Shown: positions 1 to 6,600 of the stretch, piece after piece
How the letters are laid out: each line of letters starts with the position of its first letter
How positions within the stretch are numbered: the stretch's first letter is position 1
IMG/VR virus record: IMGVR_UViG_3300044630_001938
Location: 1-48,615 of that record
Length of the DNA: 48,615 nt
Direction: 5' to 3' (one strand)
DNA from: a virus
Program-made: the position numbers and the translations under genes
The notes under the pieces: generated by a model
Seen by the model: the letters and a program-made list of their open reading frames with translations, nothing else
Databases searched by the model: none
What the model was told of the DNA's origin: nothing

Positions 1-178
1 CTACGCCGAACTCAAGGCCGAAGCCGAGCGGTATCGTCTGGCAAGCCTCCGTGTCGATGTGAGTGAACTACACGCACAGTTCAACCGAGCATTGTTCGAT
101 GATACTATTGCCGAGAACGCCCGCCTGAAGGCCGAGGTCGAGCGGCTGACCAAACTTCTCAATGAGCCAAAAGCGTAG
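1..178 (+). CDS. Coiled-coil protein, C-terminal part (continues from 48425)
   Basis: The frame is open from base 2 to a TAG at 176-178. Joining the last two bases of the window (aa) to base 1 (c) gives an Asn codon, and the frame then reads on as YAELKAEAERYRL. The full product would be 122 residues, 64 encoded at the right end and 58 here. It is rich in Leu, Glu, Lys and Arg in heptad spacing and ends with AENARLKAEVERLTK, the same motif found near its N-terminus. It follows the helicase loader with an ATGA overlap and precedes another small gene by a 17-nt overlap, so it belongs to the early operon. The coiled coil suggests oligomerisation or a role as partner of another early protein. No family is recognised. 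Confidence 0.75.
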   Translation, partial: YAELKAEAERYRLASLRVDVSELHAQFNRALFDDTIAENARLKAEVERLTKLLNEPKA

Positions 179-332
179 ACCCGAGATACTGAAGCCCAGC
201 CTCAAACTGCTGACGCCAGCCGAACAAAAAGTGCTGACCAGCGAGCAACTGAGGATTCAGGAAATGTGGAAGTCGTTGTACGCCAGAAACAAGTGGAAGC
301 CGCAAGAACCTGCAAAAAACTACAAAAAGTAG
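162..332 (+). CDS. Small basic hypothetical protein (56 aa)
   Basis: ATG at 162-164 overlaps the end of the preceding coiled-coil gene by 17 nt, and the frame closes with TAG at 330-332. The product is 56 residues, starts MSQKRRPEILKPSL and ends in a Lys/Tyr/Asn-rich tail. It has no hydrophobic segment and is strongly basic, so contact with nucleic acid is possible but not shown. The tight overlap and shared orientation place it in the early operon. Function unknown; the overlap and continuity of the operon are the main reasons to call it. Confidence 0.5.
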   Translation: MSQKRRPEILKPSLKLLTPAEQKVLTSEQLRIQEMWKSLYARNKWKPQEPAKNYKK

Positions 333-417
333 TTGCAACGACCTACAAAACCTATTCTTCTCTCTATCTCGTCCCTGTTATGCAGGGAATAACCGACAAC
401 AACCAACCAACACACGC
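333..417 (+). promoter_or_regulatory. Hairpin plus A/C-rich leader before the 418 gene
   Basis: Stem CCCTG (373-377) pairs with CAGGG (383-387) around a five-base loop. It is followed by about 30 bases of almost only A and C (accgacaacaaccaac and cacacgc) running up to the ATG at 418. No Shine-Dalgarno sequence is present. The same layout (hairpin or tRNA, then CACACA leader, then start codon) recurs before the genes at 705, 2076 and 45840. Confidence 0.5.
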
Positions 418-657
418 ATGAGCGAAATCAACATCAACGCCGTCAATGCTCGCATCGAGGACCTCGAAAAGGAAATCGCTGTCATCAAGGCCGAGAAGCA
501 GAACCTCACCGACCCCGTCATCAAGGGACTCGGCATCAAGTTCAGCGACCTCGACCTGAGCAAGGCCTCTGCTGTCATCCACCTCCACAACGCTGTCATC
601 CAGCGTCTGGAAGAACTGACGGCCAAGGTCGAGGCTCTCGAAGCCAAGGCCAAGTAA
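418..657 (+). CDS. Coiled-coil early protein (79 aa)
   Basis: The product is 79 residues with two predicted helical, heptad-like segments (about residues 8-30, IEDLEKEIAVIKAEK, and 60-79, RLEELTAKVEALEAKAK) joined by a short hydrophobic stretch. No signal peptide, membrane segment or catalytic motif is seen. The ATG is chosen because it directly follows the A/C-rich CACACGC leader typical of this phage's early genes. It lies alone between two hairpins, so its transcript segment may be processed. Function unknown; it may be a small structural or partner protein. Confidence 0.65.
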   Translation: MSEININAVNARIEDLEKEIAVIKAEKQNLTDPVIKGLGIKFSDLDLSKASAVIHLHNAVIQRLEELTAKVEALEAKAK

Positions 658-663
658 TCCATC

Positions 664-704
664 GGGGGAGAAAGGCCCCCACCAATTTCCACGCACACAC
701 ATAC
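664..704 (+). promoter_or_regulatory. Hairpin plus CACACA leader before the 705 gene
   Basis: GGGGG (664-668) pairs with CCCCC (676-680) across loop AGAAAGG, directly after the stop of the preceding gene. It is followed by TTTCCACGCACACACATAC and the ATG at 705. There is no T-tract, so it looks more like a stability or processing hairpin than a terminator. Confidence 0.5.
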
Positions 705-1022
705 ATGGACTCACCAAAAAACATCACCAAGCCATCCGAGCCCGACAAGCCTTACAACGGCTGGGCCAACTACGAAACCTACTGGACCGCCCATGTCATC
801 GCCAATGATGACAACCTCTACAGGCTCTGCAATGAACTGTACAAGGCTGGGTACACCTCTTGGGGCTCGCTCTCCAACGCCATGAAAATCTACGGCCACA
901 AGTGGCAGTCCAACTACACTGGACTGAACTACATCTCGTGGAAAAACCCGAAGGTCCGTGGCCCTGAGATGACCAAGTACCTCAAGGAACTTTTCACCAC
1001 CACCAACAATGACCAAAGATAA
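705..1022 (+). CDS. GWxNYETW-type small phage protein (105 aa)
   Basis: Residues 17-27 read YNGWANYETYW, close to the GW(S/T/A)NYETW signature of a widespread family of small phage proteins (the DUF7249-type group, from memory). This is followed by an N-D-rich stretch and LYRLCNELYK, also usual in that family. The length of 105 residues fits. No member has an assigned activity that I know of. It has no signal peptide or membrane segment. The 3' end overlaps the next gene by 14 nt, so the two are translationally linked. The start follows the CACACATAC leader. Confidence 0.7.
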   Translation: MDSPKNITKPSEPDKPYNGWANYETYWTAHVIANDDNLYRLCNELYKAGYTSWGSLSNAMKIYGHKWQSNYTGLNYISWKNPKVRGPEMTKYLKELFTTTNNDQR

Positions 1023-1227
1023 AACCCGCCCGTCGGAAGAAGAGCGGCTCGCCATGAGAACCCGTCCCAGACTCCTCTGGGTCAAGGTCCCTCCTGAGCA
1101 TGCCAAGCGTCTCTCCGAAACCGCCGAGAAAATCGGCATCTCCAGAGCAGACTACATGAGGCTCATCCTCATCAACCACGTCAACAACGACAGCCAGTCT
1201 TTCACCATCACCACCCAAACCAAATGA
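1009..1227 (+). CDS. Ribbon-helix-helix-like DNA-binding protein (72 aa)
   Basis: After a charged N-terminus, residues about 21-58 read as a strand (LLWVKVPPE) followed by two helices (HAKRLSETAEKIG and SRADYMRLILINHV). This is the layout of small ribbon-helix-helix (Arc/MetJ-type) proteins. Such proteins dimerise and bind operators through the strand. It lies between the GWxNYETW protein and the ERF recombinase with short overlaps on both sides (ATG at 1009 inside the previous gene; its stop overlaps the ATG at 1224). It may be an early-gene regulator. The assignment is by fold pattern only. Confidence 0.55.
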   Translation: MTKDKTRPSEEERLAMRTRPRLLWVKVPPEHAKRLSETAEKIGISRADYMRLILINHVNNDSQSFTITTQTK

Positions 1228-1967
1228 GCACCAACATCACGCCAGAATTCGCCAAGGCCTACGCCGAGGCGGTCAGCCGCACCCGTGACGTCGTAGCAGA
1301 CGCCACCAATCCGTTCCATAAGAACGCCTACGCCACCCTCGGGGCCCATATTTCGGCCACCAAGGCAATCTTCGCCCAGTACGGACTCGCCATCGTGCAG
1401 TTCCCTGTGTCGAACAGCGTCAATCGTGGCGAAGTCGGAGTCGAGACCATGGTCATCCATGAGTCTGGCGGTTACTTCTCCAGAACCATCCTCATGCCCG
1501 TCGCCGAAGGCGTGAAGGGTCAGGACGTCGGTTCGCTTATCTCCTATTTGAGGAGGTACGCCATAGCGTCCGTGGCAAATCTGGCCACCTCGGATGACGA
1601 CGCAGAAGCCGACAGGGAAGTCCGCACCGTCGCCGCTCCCAAACTCGTCCAACTGCCCAAGGTCGAGGCTCCCAAGCCCGTCTCCAAGCCGAAGGCCGAG
1701 CCCAAGCCCGAGCCTGTTGTCAATGACGACCCGAGCATCCTCGATGCCCTGAACACCGTCCTGCACTTCGGCAAGAACAAGGGCCAGACCCTTGGTCAAC
1801 TGCCCAAGAACTCGCTCGACTGGTACATCAAGGAATGGCAACCGAAGTCCTACAACGGCAAGCCCATCCCTGACGTGGACCTCGCACTCCGTGCCGCCCT
1901 CGACGCCATCCGTGACGTCCGTGGCTCGGCCAAGCCCGACGTCTCCAGCGACGACGTACCGTTCTAA
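1224..1967 (+). CDS. erf: ERF-family single-strand annealing protein with SSB-like C-terminal tip
   Basis: This is a 247-residue recombinase that anneals complementary single strands. Residues 29-60 (NPFHKNAYATLGAH onward) and 103-126 (GSLISYLRRYAIASVANLA followed by DDDAE) carry the hallmark ERF core, including the S-x-x-x-YxRRYA segment and acidic DDD. A Pro/Lys-rich linker (135-170) leads to residues 182-205, where FGKNKGQTLGQLP...LDWYIKEW matches the small FGK-x-KG domain found at the C-terminus of exonuclease-X-like and recombination proteins. The last five residues, DDVPF, resemble the acidic tip of SSB proteins that recruits repair proteins. It probably works with the RecE-like exonuclease at 46030 as a two-component recombinase. 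The ATG overlaps the previous stop. Confidence 0.88.
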   Translation: MSTNITPEFAKAYAEAVSRTRDVVADATNPFHKNAYATLGAHISATKAIFAQYGLAIVQFPVSNSVNRGEVGVETMVIHESGGYFSRTILMPVAEGVKGQDVGSLISYLRRYAIASVANLATSDDDAEADREVRTVAAPKLVQLPKVEAPKPVSKPKAEPKPEPVVNDDPSILDALNTVLHFGKNKGQTLGQLPKNSLDWYIKEWQPKSYNGKPIPDVDLALRAALDAIRDVRGSAKPDVSSDDVPF

Positions 1968-1975
1968 TCCACTTT

Positions 1976-2047
1976 GGCCTTATCGTTCAACGGATAGGAC
2001 AGGCGTTTCCTAAACGCTTAATCTAGGTTCGATTCCTAGTAGGGCCA
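1976..2047 (+). tRNA. tRNA-Arg (anticodon CCU)
   Basis: The element is 72 nt including the discriminator A. The acceptor stem is ggcctta/tagggcc with one G-T pair. The anticodon arm is ggcgt-TTCCTAA-acgct, placing CCT at positions 34-36. The T arm is ctagg-TTCGATT-cctag. CCA is not encoded after the discriminator (the sequence continues aacc). It would read AGG arginine codons, which are common in the phage's late genes. It sits between erf and the gene at 2076 in the early transcript and may double as a processing signal ahead of the next leader. Confidence 0.93.
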
Positions 2048-2075
2048 AACCTTTCCACCCAGCATACGCACACAC

Positions 2076-2522
2076 GTGAGCACACCAGAAAACAACACGC
2101 CTCAGCCCAACGCTGAAGGCATCACCCAGCAGAAGGCCTACTGGCCCAAGCAGAAGGGCCTCAAGCACCCTGACCGCAAGGTCAAGCGTCCGAGGCACGA
2201 CAAAGAACTGAAGAAACTCGTCGGGCACGTCAACGTGACCTGTGCGGTTTCCAAGGACATTGTCCGCCTCGTCGAGGAACAGTGCCTGCAAGACGGCATC
2301 ACCCGCTCGGACCTCCTCCGTGCCGCCCTCATCCGTGAGGTCGCCTTCAGGAAGTTCTGTCGGGAAAACGGTGCCTCGCCTCTGGCCGTCTCGCATCTGA
2401 CCCCTACGGGCCAGAAGCCCGAGAAGGTCGCCAAGGTGAAGGCCGTGAAGCCGCAGTTCGTTCAGGTGCCCAAGGAGACGCTCGACCAAATCTCGTTCGT
2501 CTTCAAGGCCCTCAACAACTAA
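2076..2522 (+). CDS. Basic RHH-like putative DNA-binding protein (148 aa, GTG start)
   Basis: The GTG at 2076 is chosen because it follows TTTCCACCCAGCATACGCAC plus ACAC, the same leader seen before ATG starts in this operon. The N-terminal 45 residues are polar and Lys/Arg-rich. Residues about 49-90 (VGHVNVTCAVSKDIVRLVEE, then GITRSDLLRAALIREV) look like a strand followed by two helices, as in ribbon-helix-helix or CopG-like DNA-binding proteins. The C-terminal part is Lys/Val/Pro-rich. It is the last gene of the early operon, directly before the terminator. A regulator is plausible; specificity is unknown. Confidence 0.6.
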   Translation: MSTPENNTPQPNAEGITQQKAYWPKQKGLKHPDRKVKRPRHDKELKKLVGHVNVTCAVSKDIVRLVEEQCLQDGITRSDLLRAALIREVAFRKFCRENGASPLAVSHLTPTGQKPEKVAKVKAVKPQFVQVPKETLDQISFVFKALNN

Positions 2523-2523
2523 C

Positions 2524-2548
2524 GTTAATAACGCCTGACGCTATTAAC
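2524..2548 (+). repeat. Inverted repeat after the last early gene
   Basis: GTTAATA (2524-2530) is the exact reverse complement of TATTAAC (2542-2548), with an 11-nt spacer. It starts two bases after the stop codon and lies just before the terminator. It could be a second RNA hairpin or an operator. Confidence 0.5.
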
Positions 2549-2550
2549 AC

Positions 2551-2573
2551 AGGGACCTTCGGGTCCCTTTTTT
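2551..2573 (+). terminator. Rho-independent terminator of the early operon
   Basis: Stem AGGGACC (2551-2557) pairs perfectly with GGTCCCT (2562-2568) around a TTCG tetraloop, followed by six T (2568-2573). This is a textbook intrinsic terminator for plus-strand transcription. Read from the minus strand the stem is preceded by six A but is not followed by a T-tract, so it should not terminate the late operon efficiently. Confidence 0.92.
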
Positions 2574-2588
2574 GTGCCCGTATAAGGC

Positions 2589-2605
2589 GGACCGATAGAC
2601 GGTCC
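2589..2605. repeat. Perfect hairpin between the convergent operons
   Basis: GGACCG (2589-2594) pairs with CGGTCC (2600-2605) around a five-base loop. It lies between the early terminator and the 3' end of the late operon, where minus-strand transcription should stop. It has no T-tract on either side, so its role is open. Confidence 0.4.
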
Positions 2606-2635
2606 ATTAAGGCTTGGCCACCTTACGACACATAC

Positions 2636-2704
2636 ATGAAGGCCACGACAGCCAACACGCAGATTACTGTGCTGGCTCGTCTTTCGGACGCAAGCGGCAT
2701 CTGA
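2636..2704 (+). CDS. Candidate 22-aa peptide behind a CACATAC leader
   Basis: ATG at 2636 follows CGACACATAC, the same leader as the confirmed early genes, and a hairpin lies upstream as in those cases. The frame encodes 22 residues (starts MKATTANTQITVLAR) and ends with TGA at 2702-2704. Against it: the strong terminator at 2551-2573 lies upstream, and the 3' half overlaps the end of the minus-strand lipoprotein gene. It may be a relic or a chance match. Confidence 0.2.
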   Translation: MKATTANTQITVLARLSDASGI

Positions 2705-3374
2705 CCTCCTTGTGTGTGTGCAGGCCAGCATACATGCCGTATGCCATGCCGAGCACCACGCACAATCCGAATGCCCACTTGAACCACCAAGACTCAATCA
2801 TGTCCTGTAGTACGAACGGTGTCGCCGCACATACAGACGATAGAATGAACATGGTGACCCCTGCCTTGAGTCCCTTGCCGATGAAAGTGTTGGCCACGAT
2901 AAACGCCGCACCAGCGAATCCGAACACCATGGCCATGAGCAGGAACTTCTCTACGACCTTGTCCCAATCCTTCTGCTTGGCCATGGCCTTCAGGCTTTCC
3001 TTGAGTTCGTTGTTCTCCTTGTCGATTTCGGCGATGCGGTTGGCCATTCTGGTCGTGTCCTCGTCGACTTTCTTGGCCTTGGCTTGCTCCGTCTCCAATG
3101 CCTTGGTGTTGGCCAGCGTGGCCTCGAACTTATTGACCTGCTCGGCTGTGGGCTTCTTGATTCCAGTCAGCCTAGTCTCGGTCAGGTCCAGCAGTGGCTT
3201 GCCCTTGCCTTCGACATGCTTCTTGGCCACGGAAACGGCGGCGGCTCCTTCACTGGCCTCGTGCTCGAGTTTATCGACGTAGGCGTCCCTGCCGTTGTCC
3301 TTCTGGACTACGACGGGGGCAGGCGGCGGCGTTGCGGCACACCCGCACAGCAATAGTACGATAAAGTACTTCAT
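2664..3374 (-). CDS. Spanin-like lipoprotein with three C-terminal membrane segments (236 aa)
   Basis: ATG at 3374 overlaps the holin stop (ATGA). The N-terminus MKYFIVLLLCGCAATPPPAP is a lipoprotein signal with the acceptor Cys at residue 12 (LCGC), followed by a Pro-rich stretch typical of outer-membrane spanins. Residues about 30-140 are charged and helical, likely a coiled coil across the periplasm. Three hydrophobic segments follow (about 144-164, 170-190, 197-217). An N-terminal lipid anchor plus C-terminal membrane anchor is the layout of unimolecular spanins, which fuse inner and outer membrane at the end of lysis. Known ones have a single C-terminal segment, so three is odd. It is the last gene of the late operon, after the holin. 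Longer upstream starts would lose the signal peptide. Confidence 0.6.
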   Translation of the reverse strand: MKYFIVLLLCGCAATPPPAPVVVQKDNGRDAYVDKLEHEASEGAAAVSVAKKHVEGKGKPLLDLTETRLTGIKKPTAEQVNKFEATLANTKALETEQAKAKKVDEDTTRMANRIAEIDKENNELKESLKAMAKQKDWDKVVEKFLLMAMVFGFAGAAFIVANTFIGKGLKAGVTMFILSSVCAATPFVLQDMIESWWFKWAFGLCVVLGMAYGMYAGLHTHKEVRCRLRPKDEPAQ

Positions 3375-3670
3375 GCCTTCAGTTTCTTTACCCTGTCCTG
3401 CAATAGTTTGAGCATCTCCTGCGAGAAGGCACCGATTATGCAATGGGTGCATGCCTCGTAGATTGGCTCGACTAGTCCATGTAAGGCAAAGTAACTGACT
3501 ACGCCAAGGATGCCGCCTGCGGCGATTCGTCGGACCCAAATTAGCAATGGGTATGACTCGTCGCTGATGAGCAATCGGCAGAGGGCACCGAGGGCACCAA
3601 GGACGGCGACAATCCATCCTCCGTCCTTCAGTTCCTCAAGCGTCTTAGTTAAGTTGGGTTCTGGGTTCAT
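3371..3670 (-). CDS. Holin-like small membrane protein (99 aa)
   Basis: The product is 99 residues, starting MNPEPNLTK at 3670 so that it overlaps the 3' end of the giant gene by 26 nt. Two hydrophobic segments are seen (about residues 18-36, GGWIVAVLGALGALCRLLI, and 49-68), followed by a charged C-terminal helix ending in KKLKA. Size, two membrane spans and basic tail fit a class II holin, which permeabilises the inner membrane at the time of lysis. Its position before a spanin-like lipoprotein supports this. The muralytic enzyme is not next to it; the candidate lies at 43976-44539. Confidence 0.65.
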   Translation of the reverse strand: MNPEPNLTKTLEELKDGGWIVAVLGALGALCRLLISDESYPLLIWVRRIAAGGILGVVSYFALHGLVEPIYEACTHCIIGAFSQEMLKLLQDRVKKLKA

Positions 3671-6600
3671 ACTGATTCTGGTTCTTGGCACCCTTTGCGT
3701 ACCATTTGTACATGTTGATGGCTTCCTTGGTCATGGTCTGGGGCGTATCCACTCCCCTTACGGACATGAACGGAATGCCTTGGACGATGGCCTTCTTGGC
3801 TTCTGCCATGTGGTTGGCCGTCGGGAACTTGGGCCTGATGACTAGCATGGGGCCAGTGAAGCCTGCCAGCCTGTGCATGCCTGCGGCAATCTGCTCGGGG
3901 CTGGCTCCAGCCCTTACGCCCATTGCGTGCAGTGCGGTGGCATGCTCCAGTGCGTTGTTGGTCGGGTCTTCTCCCATGTCAGGGCCGAAGATGCCATGTC
4001 TGGCCTCCTGCCTGTTCATGAGGTTAGTCTTCTCCAGCGGCAAAGTGCCAGCAGGTTGCATCTGCATGGTTCCGAACGAACTGCCGAACTTTTGGGCCAT
4101 GCCCGCCGAGCCTGCGACGCCAGCATTCTTTCCCATTCCCAGATACGGGGCTTGGACATCTTGCTTCATGGTGTCATTGGCCACTTGGAAGGCCTGAGAC
4201 TCGTTCTTGTTGGTGGCCATCATGAAGCCTTCCATGGCGTATCCTCCCATCTTGCCGAACGTCTTGAGGAAGTTGGACACGATGGGAACCGAGCCGAGGT
4301 ATTTGGCACTCTGGGCCGCACGTTCTTGTGCTTCGTCAAACGAGGCGATGTTCTCGGCCAGCACCTTGCCAGTCTTCTTGTCCGTCACGACATACTTGCC
4401 GTCCCTCATGCTGACGTCGGGAATCTCGAAGGCGTCATGGGAGACCTGATTGATGAGGGCGTCCTGCATGCCCGAGTAGTACAACTTGTTGTGCCACAGG
4501 GGGGCACCGTAGTTGGAAGCATAGCCATGGGTGCGTCCGATAGGCACGTTCATGATGACGCCCTGAGGCTTCTCGAAATGAGTGAAGATACGCTTGGCGA
4601 TGTCCTTGCCGTCGGTCATCCCCTCGATGGCCTTGATGGCCCTTTCCTTGGTCATGCGGCCACCACGGATTTCGGTGATTAATTTGTTGAGCGTCCTAAG
4701 TTCGTCGCTTCCGTACTTGTTGTCCCCGATAAGCACCATGTCCATGACGGCATCAATGGTGTTCTTTATGCCGCCGTTGCTGTCTCTGGTAATTTCTGGC
4801 AACTGGGCGATGATTTCATTGGCCGCCAGTCCCATGTGCGTCTTCAGGTTCTGGTTCGTGCCATTCCATTCCATGGTAGCCTGACCAGCCAAGAAGGCAT
4901 CAGGGAACTGGCCAGCATGCAGGGCTTCGATAAAGCCACCGTGTGTCTTCTGCTTCTTTGCTTCCTGTAAGACGTATCCTGCCGCAAGCAGATGACGCTT
5001 CTTCATGCTACTCGTGTTCATGGGGGCGATGATGCCTCCGCCGAGATTGAATAGCGTGACTATGTTGCTGTTGGAGGAGTAACGTGACCTGTGATGGCGT
5101 GCGTCCATGACGACAAGGGCGTCCTTTCTGGACTGCAATGCCCTCATGGCATACCAATTCGTCATGACCCCACGGTAAGCATTGTCCTCGCCGAGGGGGA
5201 TGGTGTCAGGGTAATCAAACTCCCCATCAGCCAAGGGGCCGAGTTTGGCCTTGAGTTCATTGTACCTAGTCTTGAGGCCATCAAGTTCAGGGTCTGGCGT
5301 GTGGCCTAGGTAGGTGGAGACGATGACAGGAGCGTTGTTCTCGAAAATCCTGCCCAGCATCGTCTTTGCGTGGCTAGGTGCGGAAATCCTGTTTCTCTCC
5401 ATCGGGGTGCTAGTTGAAGAGTCCAAGTCGACGTCCACGCCCCTGATAATCTTGAACACGCCGTCGCCAAGAATGTCCATGTCTTGGAGCGTAATCTTGT
5501 TGGGGTCGGCAATCGCCTTCCTCAGGACGTCAGCCCTTTCCTTGGTGACCGTAAAGGACGGAGTGTTTTCATTCGGCGGCTGTAGGCTCCTGTCAATCAT
5601 GTCGATGTAGGCGAGCGGCTCCATTCCTAGGATTGCGGCACGTGTCCTGAAGTCGAAGGCCACCTGCTGTGCAGGCGTCATCTCAAGGTACTTGAATCCC
5701 CTGAATCCAATCTTACGTGCAATCCTCCGTGCATTCTTATAAGCATCGGCAGGCCTGACCCTTCCAGCGGTAAGGCCAGAGGCTTCGGAAGCAAAACTGT
5801 CGAGTTTGATAGGAGTGAGAATGACTGGCTGTTTCGTCTTCATCATTACTTCTGGTTCGGCGGATTGGTAGTTGCCCTTTTCCGTGTGCAAGCCGCCACG
5901 CTTGTTCTTGTAATCGACGATTTGAGAACCTTCCATGTAGTACGCACGCTCCAGATAGGCCAATGCCCTGAGGGTGGTGCGTTGCCAGTTATTGAACAGA
6001 GAAACGTCCTGCCTGAATGAATGGCCTTCCGAGAACATCTCTGGCACTGCCCTCTCCACCCTACGCTTGAAATCGAGGACGCTATCAAGGGCCACTTTGT
6101 CGAAGTCCACTGGAGGCCTTCTCATTTCGTCAAAATCCAGTTCGTAATACTGACCCAGTTCGTCGAGCCTAGCCATGAACTCCTTGTTGAACTGCAATCC
6201 GAAGGTAGCGATGTAGGTTCCGAGAGAATGTACGTTCGTATTGGACGTGTACCTGTTCAGGTTCCTAGATGAGATGCCAGCAAGGCCGAGGATTTCATTG
6301 TTACCGAATCCGTACATCATCGAGTAGGCGTCGCCTTCAAGTGCCATCATGTTTCGGGACATGTCCTGATAGATGGCATCCCAGACCAAGTTATGGACGC
6401 TACCGTCGTAATTCTCGCCGAACACGACCTCTGGAACGTAATCTTCCTTGAGGCCGTACTGCTTCTGGGCCTCCTTGGAAATCTTGTGCTTGATTTCGTG
6501 GTTGAAAGTGACGCTGGTGTCCTTGTTGCTGTTGAGGTAATCCTGAGTAATCAGGTACCTGAACAAGGCCGTGCTATTGTCCCAATGATGCTGTGCGATT

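Noticed and set aside
1976-2047. tRNA-Arg as an attachment site of an integrating phage
   Set aside because: No integrase or excision system was recognised, and the tRNA is complete and inside an early operon.
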